Notes under the pieces: generated by a model
What the model saw: the letters and a program-made list of their open reading frames with translations, nothing else
What the model was told of the DNA's origin: nothing
Database searches by the model: none
In this document: positions 1 through 4,926 of the stretch, piece after piece
Layout of the letters: each line of letters opens with the position of its first letter
How positions within the stretch are numbered: the first letter of the stretch is position 1
NCBI GenBank assembly: GCA_022865555.1
Contig: JALHTD010000222.1
Span: forward strand, 1-8,510
DNA length: 8,510 nucleotides
From: Thermoanaerobaculaceae bacterium
Lineage (GTDB): Bacteria; Acidobacteriota; Thermoanaerobaculia; Thermoanaerobaculales; Thermoanaerobaculaceae
Reading direction: 5' to 3'
Program-made: the position numbers and the translations under genes

Positions 1-187
1 CTGGTTTCAATGTCTCTAGCCGAAGGGTGGGGGTTTCGAATCGCCTGGCGGGTGCCAGCGGCCATGTCTCTGGAGGCTGCGGGTCACCGAGCGGGCGTCC
101 CGCGGCGGGGTATCGCTGGCGTGGTTTCTTACGAACAGCGAGGGGCCCCACCGTGGGACGTCCCTGCTCGGTCGCAGCCGGAGGAGT
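1..187. other. Gene-free left end with weak degenerate repeats
   Basis: I see no supportable gene here. The short reading frames on either strand lack a ribosome binding site and resemble no protein family I know, and their composition is what random high-GC DNA gives. Two short words recur in the same order: ATGTCTCT at 10-17 and 64-71, and ATCGCCTGGCGGGT at 41-53 (approximately) echoed by ATCGCTGGCGTGGT at 112-125. This suggests an old, decayed duplication. Two short perfect palindromes lie at 142-149 (GGGGCCCC) and 155-164 (GGGACGTCCC), but neither has a loop or T-run that would make it a terminator. The gene to the left, if any, ends before the window. Confidence 0.45.
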
Positions 188-380
188 CTCGGAGCGCAGC
201 GAGCGGGGGCGAGCAAGCGACGAGCGGCCGCGCACCCGCCAGGCAAGAAAAGAGCCTCACGCAGTGAAAGAGAAGCTGCTTCCCAGCCCGCGGGGCAAAA
301 CAAAAGGCCCCACGCAGTGAAAAGCAAGAAGAGGGGCCGCGCACCTGCCGGGCAATGCAGGAGCCGTCACGCAGTGCAAC
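188..380. repeat. Cluster of four degenerate direct repeats (CACGCAGTG core)
   Basis: Four units are marked by a CGCAG core at 195-199, 260-264, 313-317 and 370-374, so they are spaced 65, 53 and 57 bases. The last three share the nine-base word CACGCAGTG (258-266, 311-319, 368-376), followed by AAA in two of them. A second conserved block lies in front of the core: bases 226-246 and 335-355 agree at 19 of 21 positions, and a shorter relative ending GGGGCAA is at 292-298. The core is a small imperfect palindrome (TCAC-GCA-GTGA in the second unit). The units are in no reading frame of a recognisable gene. They end about 50 bases before the tatD start, so they could lie in its leader or be an intergenic repeat family. 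This is not a CRISPR array, because repeat and spacer cannot be separated and identity is too low. Confidence 0.6.
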
Positions 381-417
381 AACGGGCTTCGGGTGCGAGC
401 ACCCGGATACACTACGC

Positions 418-426
418 AGGTGAGGG
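418..426 (+). promoter_or_regulatory. Ribosome binding site of the TatD gene
   Basis: AGGTGAGGG lies 4-5 bases before a TTG at 431. It is one mismatch from the classical AGGAGG core and supports TTG as the start, instead of the upstream in-frame ATG at 317, which would translate through the repeat units. Confidence 0.6.
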
Positions 427-430
427 TTTC

Positions 431-1192
431 TTGATCGACTCGCACGCGCACCTGGCGATGTTCCCCGAGCCCGAGCGGCGCGCGGCTCTGGAGCGCGCCG
501 GAGAGGCGGGGGTGCACGCGGTCCTCGTGCCCGCAACGGGCAGGGAGGACCTCGAGCTGGTGGCCGAGCTCGCCGGCCTGCACGAGGGCCGCGTCTTCGC
601 CGCGATCGGTTTTCACCCCCACGAGGCCGCCACGTGCGACGCGGCCTGGAAGCGCAGGGTGGAGAGGCTGCTGGAGTCCCCCGGGGTGGTCGCGGTGGGG
701 GAGATCGGCCTCGACTACCACTACGACCTCTCTGCGCGGGAGGACCAGCGCGCGGTTTTCGCCTGGCAGCTCGGCCTGGCCCGGGAGCGCGGGATGCCGG
801 TGGTTCTGCACCACCGCGAGGCATGGGAGGACTTTCTCGCCGCGCTGGACGCCGTGCCGGGGGTCCGCGGGGTGGCGCACTCCTTCACCGAGGGTGAGGG
901 GGGCGTCATCGAGGTGACCGGCAGGGGCCTGTTCGTCGGGATCTCCGGGATGGTCACCTTCCCGCGCGGCGACAACGTCCGCGAGGCCGCCAAAGCGGTG
1001 CCGACCGGGCGGCTGCTGGTTGAGACGGACAGCCCCTATCTGGCGCCGGTGCCGCACCGCGGCAAGCGCAACGAGCCGGCGTACGTCCGGCTGGTCGCCG
1101 AGACGGTCGCACGAGTGCGGGAGCTCGCCGTCGAGGCGCTCGAGGCGGAGACCGACGCCGCCTTTCGCGGACTTTTTCTCGCTGCCCCGTGA
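431..1192 (+). CDS. tatD: TatD family metal-dependent hydrolase (putative DNase)
   Basis: This is a 253-residue protein of the TatD family: cytoplasmic TIM-barrel metal hydrolases of the amidohydrolase superfamily, described as 3'-5' exonucleases or deoxyribonucleases in DNA repair and quality control. The length is normal for the family. The metal-site motifs are all visible: the DSHAHL start with H5 and H7, E91 in VGEIGLDYHYD, H127 in VVLHHREAW, H150 in VAHSFTEG and D200 in LLVETDSPYLAP, followed by the family's HRGKRNEP segment at 209-216. The start is TTG at 431 because the family begins almost directly at the (M)IDSHAHL motif and an AGGTGAGG site precedes it. An ATG at 317 would add 38 low-complexity residues encoded by repeats. 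The usual HCFSG-type motif is HSFTEG here, a mild variant. The gene stands alone on its strand and converges on the protease gene 13 bases away. The family is certain; which paralogue (TatD, YcfH or YjjV type) cannot be told, so the symbol is a family label. Confidence 0.93.
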   Translation: MIDSHAHLAMFPEPERRAALERAGEAGVHAVLVPATGREDLELVAELAGLHEGRVFAAIGFHPHEAATCDAAWKRRVERLLESPGVVAVGEIGLDYHYDLSAREDQRAVFAWQLGLARERGMPVVLHHREAWEDFLAALDAVPGVRGVAHSFTEGEGGVIEVTGRGLFVGISGMVTFPRGDNVREAAKAVPTGRLLVETDSPYLAPVPHRGKRNEPAYVRLVAETVARVRELAVEALEAETDAAFRGLFLAAP

Positions 1193-1204
1193 TCAAACGC
1201 GGGG
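1185..1204. terminator. Possible weak bidirectional hairpin between convergent genes
   Basis: CCCCG at 1185-1189 can pair with CGGGG at 1200-1204 around a ten-base loop. The stem straddles the stop codon of the TatD gene and the 13-base gap before the protease stop. It lies where a shared terminator would be expected, but neither strand has a T-run after it and the stem is only five pairs, so it is weak evidence. Confidence 0.2.
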
Positions 1205-1205
1205 G

Positions 1206-3671
1206 TCAAGGGATCCAGAGCGCGATGCCCGTGGGGTCTGTCGAGCTGCCGTCCACCACCGTGGCGTAGGAGACGATGCTCGCCCCGGCCGCCAGCGTAC
1301 GGACCTCGGCGAACGCACTGGCGTACCCGGAGGGTAGGGCGAGAGTCTTCTGCACCCAGCGTTGGGGGGGCACGACCACGGTCAGCGTTCCGATCTGCGT
1401 GCCGGCGTTGCTGAAGAAGCGCACCTCTACACCGGCGGATACCTGGCTTGCGTTCAGGAGCTCCAGGTTGGTCCTGTACTGGCCGTCGCTCCGCAGGGAG
1501 CCGAGGTACCCGACCTGGTTGAAGGCGAGGCCCTGGCTCGCTTCCGTGCCCACGTAGGCCTGCCCGTACGTCTTGACCGTGGTTGCGTCCGTGACCTGGG
1601 AGTAGGTGCGGGAGAGCGCCAGCACCTGCTGGGTGCTCTCCACCGCGATCATCCCCTTGTCCTTGGTGATCCCGAAGAGGGTGTCCAGCACGTCCGTCCA
1701 GGTGATCTGCTGGTAGGGGCCGAGCGTGAGCGTGACCGGGGTAGGGAAGCGGCTTCCGTAGAAGGTCAACCTCAGGGAGGCGGACGCCGCGCCGGCGGTG
1801 AGCACGGTCAGGTCGGTGTACCAGTAGGCGGGAGGGAAGCCGGGGGTGCGGGCGACGCCCGAGACGTAGTAGGTGCGGCCATAGCTGACCGGGCACGCCG
1901 GGGTGTAGCTCACCTGCACGGCCTGCGACCAGCCCGATGAAGTCCCGCAGCTTGTGTTGGAGCGCACCAGCAGATAGAGCGTCGCGGGGCTTGTCTGGGT
2001 GCTGGAGTAGTTGAGGTTCGTGCTGGAGGTGGCGTACGAGGAAGGGCTGCCGAAGGATGGGTCGGTCGCCACCTGCACCGTGTAGGAGGTCGCCGCTGCG
2101 ACCGCGCCCCAGCTCAGCACGAGCTGCGCCCCGGAGCACACCGAGCTCACGTTGGACGCGACGTTTCCGGGCACGTCCGGAGCCGTGCACGCCAGCTGGT
2201 TCAGCGCCTGGTCCGCGAGCACGAGGTTGCGCGTGATGTCGTTGCGGGTGTCCGTGACGGGCTGCCCGCTTCCCCTGACGGCTTCACGGATCGCTGCGCC
2301 GGAGGCCGAGGGTTGAGCCTGGGAGAGCAGAGCCACGACGCCGCTGGCGTATGGAGCCGACGCCGAAGTGCCGCCGAGGCAGCTCTCGTAGCCGCCGCCC
2401 AAGAGCGGGACGATGGTGCAGTGGGACGGCGCCCAGACGTCCAGCTTCGTTCCCGAGTCGGAGTAGCAGGCCACCTGCCCTGCACCCGTCACGAACTGGC
2501 TGCACCCGGACGAGCCGTTGCACTGCTGTGCGTCGGGGAAGTCGTACTGGCCGCTGATCGAGGAGCTGTAGACGGCGCCCACGGCGAGCGACGTGGAGAT
2601 GCACGCCGGCCACGCCACGCCGTTGGTGCACCCGCCGTTGCCGGCCGAGACCGAGGAGACCACGTTGGCGTTGAGGAGCTGCTGAAAGGCGTCCACCAGA
2701 GGCCAAACGGTAGGATCGTCGCACGGCTGAGACGGCACGGCGTCGGAGCCGGAAGCGCTGCTGTCGTAACCGCCCAGTGAGAAGTTCGCCACCCGGATGT
2801 TGTACGGGTTGCCGCCGGCGATGCTCGCGAGGATCGCGTTGATCCCGCCGAGGATCTGCGAGTCGTTGCCGCTGCCATTGCTGTCGAGGATCTTCACCGA
2901 GAGGATGGTGGCGGCCGGAGCGACTCCGATCGCACTCGGGTTGACCCCGATCGCCGCCGCAATGCCGGCGACCTCGGTTCCGTGCCCTTCGTCGTCCTTG
3001 GCATAGTTCGGGTCGCTCGTGGTCCGGAAGGCGTCGTAGAGCGCGATTGTCTTCGTCCCCAGCGGCGCCAGCTCCGGGTGGGTGTAGTCAACACCCGTGT
3101 CGAGGATCGCGATCCCGATTCCGGTCCCGCTGTAGGGCGGCTGGATCGCGCCGACGTTCATGACGCCCCGTCCGGCGACGTCCAGCTTGTGCACGCGGTG
3201 GTTGACGGCGATACCCTCCACGCGGGGATCTGCCGCGAGGAGAGCAAGGGCCGATGCGGGGGCGGCGGCGTAGACAGTAGCCAGGTGCGAGTAGCGCTGC
3301 AGAATCCGCACCCCGGAGGGTCTGTAGTCGCGCTCGATGCCGTCGCCGGTCTCCGCGATCCACTGCAGCCGGGCCGGGGCCCCCGGTGAGGCCGCCGACA
3401 GCGGCGCCGCCTCGCGCGTGCGGAAAGAGATCAGGAAGTCCAGGTTCCCACTGCTCCCGGCCGCGGCTGCCAGGAGCTCAGGGGCGACCTTGCCGGCCCA
3501 GGCCCGATTTTCGCCCGCGTCGCGTGCGAGAGGCACGGATTGAGCACCGGCCTGTCCTCGAGGGGAGAAGGCTTGCGGTAGAGGTGCGGCCGGCGCGAAG
3601 CGAACGGTCGCGGCCGCGACGAGCAGCGCCAGTATTGCTGTCTGGATCCTTTTCCGGTTCTTTCCGTTCAT
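1206..3671 (-). CDS. Secreted subtilisin-like serine protease (S8) with FnIII-like and paired C-terminal beta modules
   Basis: An 821-residue exported peptidase. Residues 4-8 (KNRKR) and the hydrophobic stretch 11-23 form a Sec signal peptide with likely cleavage after APA (26-28). About 75-163 resemble an inhibitor-I9-type propeptide. The catalytic domain (about 165-490) has the full S8 triad: D191 in AILDTGVDYTHPEL, H230 in DDEGHGTEVAG and S436 in GGTSASAPYASG, with oxyanion N345 in SAGNGG. GTSASAPYASG replaces the usual GTSMAAPHVAG, and GHGTE replaces GHGTH. The domain carries eight cysteines (317, 348, 357, 384, 390, 402, 418, 431), suggesting disulfides. About 496-593 look like a fibronectin type III domain bounded by cysteines. 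About 600-708 and 717-821 are two diverged copies of a beta-rich module. The start is ATG at 3671, with GAGGT four bases before it; the upstream in-frame ATG at 3770 would bury the signal peptide. It is probably a degradative or nutrient-scavenging enzyme; the substrate is unknown. Nothing ties it to the hydrogenase genes except adjacency. Confidence 0.93.
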   Translation of the reverse strand: MNGKNRKRIQTAILALLVAAATVRFAPAAPLPQAFSPRGQAGAQSVPLARDAGENRAWAGKVAPELLAAAAGSSGNLDFLISFRTREAAPLSAASPGAPARLQWIAETGDGIERDYRPSGVRILQRYSHLATVYAAAPASALALLAADPRVEGIAVNHRVHKLDVAGRGVMNVGAIQPPYSGTGIGIAILDTGVDYTHPELAPLGTKTIALYDAFRTTSDPNYAKDDEGHGTEVAGIAAAIGVNPSAIGVAPAATILSVKILDSNGSGNDSQILGGINAILASIAGGNPYNIRVANFSLGGYDSSASGSDAVPSQPCDDPTVWPLVDAFQQLLNANVVSSVSAGNGGCTNGVAWPACISTSLAVGAVYSSSISGQYDFPDAQQCNGSSGCSQFVTGAGQVACYSDSGTKLDVWAPSHCTIVPLLGGGYESCLGGTSASAPYASGVVALLSQAQPSASGAAIREAVRGSGQPVTDTRNDITRNLVLADQALNQLACTAPDVPGNVASNVSSVCSGAQLVLSWGAVAAATSYTVQVATDPSFGSPSSYATSSTNLNYSSTQTSPATLYLLVRSNTSCGTSSGWSQAVQVSYTPACPVSYGRTYYVSGVARTPGFPPAYWYTDLTVLTAGAASASLRLTFYGSRFPTPVTLTLGPYQQITWTDVLDTLFGITKDKGMIAVESTQQVLALSRTYSQVTDATTVKTYGQAYVGTEASQGLAFNQVGYLGSLRSDGQYRTNLELLNASQVSAGVEVRFFSNAGTQIGTLTVVVPPQRWVQKTLALPSGYASAFAEVRTLAAGASIVSYATVVDGSSTDPTGIALWIP

Positions 3672-3675
3672 CGTA

Positions 3676-3682
3676 ACCTCAC
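3676..3682 (-). promoter_or_regulatory. Ribosome binding site of the S8 protease gene
   Basis: On the minus strand the sequence reads GTGAGGT, then TACG, then ATG (3671). The GAGGT core at this distance selects the start that leaves a clean N-terminal signal peptide. Confidence 0.55.
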
Positions 3683-3857
3683 GTCGACCACAGCTTACTC
3701 CTCGTCCCGAGAACCTGCGGCTGGAATAGGCCATTCCGGGACACGCGGTGTGCGGCCACTGGCGTCGCACGTGGTGGCAGAGGCTGTATTATCTGCAGGC
3801 CGTGCTCCGCCGCGCAAGGTGGCTGGCGTGCTTCAGCGGAAGCCACGGCAAGATTTC

Positions 3858-3863
3858 GGGAGG
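3858..3863 (+). promoter_or_regulatory. Ribosome binding site of hypA
   Basis: GGGAGG lies three bases before TTG at 3867. The spacing is short, but the match is strong. It marks the TTG that gives the N-terminus MHELSIAQEI, which the HypA family requires, as the start. Confidence 0.6.
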
Positions 3864-3866
3864 ACG

Positions 3867-4262
3867 TTGCACGAGCTTTCGATCGCGCAGGAGATCTACA
3901 GGACCAGCCGGGCCGCCGTGGCGGCGCACGGGCCGGGGCGCCTGGAGCGCGTGAAGGTCGCCGTCGGCGAGCTCACCGCGATCGAGCCCGACCTTCTCAC
4001 GTTCGCGTGGGAGGCGCTCACCGGCGGTGGGCCCGACGCCGGGAGCCTCCTCGAGGTGGAGTGGCACCCCGCCCGCCAGTTCTGCGCCGCGTGCAACGCC
4101 GAAAAGCCCAGGGCGCAAGGGACATGGCTGCGCCTCTGCCCCGACTGCGGCCAGGCGCTGCAGGTCTCCGGGGGCCAGGAGCTGGACGTGCTGCAGGTGG
4201 CGTTCCTGCCGGACGGCGCCGGTGGCGGCGAACTGGAAGAGGGGAAGGGTGGTCATGGCTGA
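3867..4262 (+). CDS. hypA: Hydrogenase nickel incorporation protein HypA
   Basis: A 131-residue cytoplasmic metallochaperone that, with HypB, delivers nickel to the [NiFe]-hydrogenase large subunit after the Fe(CN)2CO group is in place. The N-terminus MHELSIAQEI supplies the family's nickel-binding His2 and is decisive for the TTG start at 3867; starting upstream at 3750 would bury His2. The zinc site is complete: C73, C76, C91 and C94 (CAAC and CPDC, separated by 14 residues). The GGQELDVLQVAF segment (103-113) is the normal family end. About 18 further residues rich in Gly and Glu, ending KGGHG, make the protein longer than the usual 113-120. This tail is encoded by the bases that also carry the hypB ribosome binding site and the eight-base overlap with hypB, so it may have no function of its own. 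It is the first gene of the hyp operon. Confidence 0.95.
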   Translation: MHELSIAQEIYRTSRAAVAAHGPGRLERVKVAVGELTAIEPDLLTFAWEALTGGGPDAGSLLEVEWHPARQFCAACNAEKPRAQGTWLRLCPDCGQALQVSGGQELDVLQVAFLPDGAGGGELEEGKGGHG

Positions 4263-4926
4263 GGTCGTGGACGTACGCGCGCGGGTGCTGGCCGCCAACG
4301 AGGAGGAGGCGGCGCGGCTGCGGAAGGGCTTTGCGGCGAGCGGCGCGCTGGTGCTCAACCTGATCTCCTCGCCCGGTTCGGGCAAGACCACGCTGCTGGA
4401 GGCCACCGTGCGCGCATTCGGCGGGCGCCTGCGCCTCGCGGCGATCGAGGGCGACATCGCCACCGAGCGGGACGCCGACCGCCTGCGGGCGCTCGGCATC
4501 CCCGCGGTGCAGATCCTCACCGGCGGCGCCTGCCACCTGGACGCGCGGCAGGTGCGGAAGGTCATGGACGAGGCGCACTTCCCCGGCGTCGACATCCTCT
4601 TCATCGAGAACGTCGGCAACCTCATCTGCCCGACCTCCTACGACCTGGGCGAGGACTTCAAGGTCGCGCTGCTCTCGGTCGCGGAGGGTGACGACAAACC
4701 TTTCAAGTACCCGGCGATCTTCGCCCGGGCCGAGGTGACCGTGGTAACCAAGGTGGACCTGCTCCCCCACGTGAGCTTCGACGTCGCGGCGGTCAGGGAG
4801 CAGCTTGCCTCTCTGAACCCCGCCGGCGAGGTCGTGCTCACTTCGGCGCGCACCGGCGAAGGGATTCCGGAGTGGTGCGCGCTGCTCGAGCAGCGGCTCG
4901 CGGGCAAGCGCAGGGCGAGGGCGTGA
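4255..4926 (+). CDS. hypB: Hydrogenase/urease-type nickel incorporation GTPase HypB
   Basis: A 223-residue GTPase of the SIMIBI class that works with HypA in nickel insertion. Visible motifs: P-loop SSPGSGKTT (38-46), acidic switch motif EGDIATERDADR (65-76), the G-domain metal site C93-H94 (GACHLDA) with C125 (ENVGNLICP) at the same 32-residue spacing as in E. coli HypB, the base-recognition motif TKVD (165-168, Thr instead of the usual Asn) and SARTGEG (197-203). The N-terminus (MAEVVDVRARV) has neither the CxxCGC high-affinity nickel motif of the E. coli protein nor a histidine-rich nickel-storage stretch, so only the conserved G-domain site is left. The start ATG at 4255 follows a purine-rich GGGGAAGGG run and overlaps the hypA stop by eight bases. 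The stop overlaps the hypF GTG start by three bases within a four-base GTGA. Confidence 0.96.
   Translation: MAEVVDVRARVLAANEEEAARLRKGFAASGALVLNLISSPGSGKTTLLEATVRAFGGRLRLAAIEGDIATERDADRLRALGIPAVQILTGGACHLDARQVRKVMDEAHFPGVDILFIENVGNLICPTSYDLGEDFKVALLSVAEGDDKPFKYPAIFARAEVTVVTKVDLLPHVSFDVAAVREQLASLNPAGEVVLTSARTGEGIPEWCALLEQRLAGKRRARA

Larger units (their letters stand above)
3672..3866. promoter_or_regulatory. Divergent promoter region between the protease gene and the hyp operon
   Basis: This 195-base spacer must carry the promoters of both divergent units unless transcription enters from outside. An interrupted palindrome, GGAAT-N5-ATTCC, lies at 3723-3737 and is a candidate operator. TATTAT at 3787-3792 is one mismatch from a sigma-70 -10 box and is unusual in this GC-rich setting, but the sequence 17 bases upstream (GTCGCA, 3764-3769) matches only three of six -35 positions, so the hyp promoter is tentative. 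A CACGTG palindrome sits at 3768-3773. I found no sigma-54 site (GG-N10-GC) and no NikR-like GTATGA/TCATAC pair. No small gene is supportable here. Confidence 0.35.

Noticed and set aside
30..57. tRNA 3'-end look-alike (TTCGAATC followed by 12 bases, one base and CCA)
   Set aside because: The spacing from the T-loop to CCA matches a tRNA, but the T-stem (GGGGT against CGCCT) has two mismatches including the near-invariant closing pair, and no anticodon stem forms in bases 8-24. The 5' half would be outside the window, so it could be a decayed tRNA at most.
16..327. 103-codon minus-strand frame in the left gene-free region
   Set aside because: It runs through both repeat groups, has no ribosome binding site and no family resemblance; its codons reflect the repeats.
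188..380. CRISPR array
   Set aside because: The units are diverged along their whole length, with no constant repeat and unique spacer, and no cas gene is nearby.
408..413. TACACT as a -10 box for tatD
   Set aside because: Only four of six positions match, no -35 element is at a suitable distance, and the transcript would start almost at the ribosome binding site.
317..430. N-terminal extension of the TatD protein from ATG 317
   Set aside because: It translates the repeat units into a low-complexity basic peptide, has no ribosome binding site, and TatD proteins start near the DSHAHL motif.
1036..2190. 384-codon minus-strand frame overlapping the protease C-terminus and TatD
   Set aside because: It is out of frame with the protease, rich in Arg, Pro and His, and without a domain; the protease frame carries clear conserved sequence through the same bases.
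3750..3866. N-terminal extension of HypA from ATG 3750
   Set aside because: It would place 39 residues before the MHEL motif, whose His2 must be near the N-terminus to bind nickel; GGGAGG marks TTG 3867.
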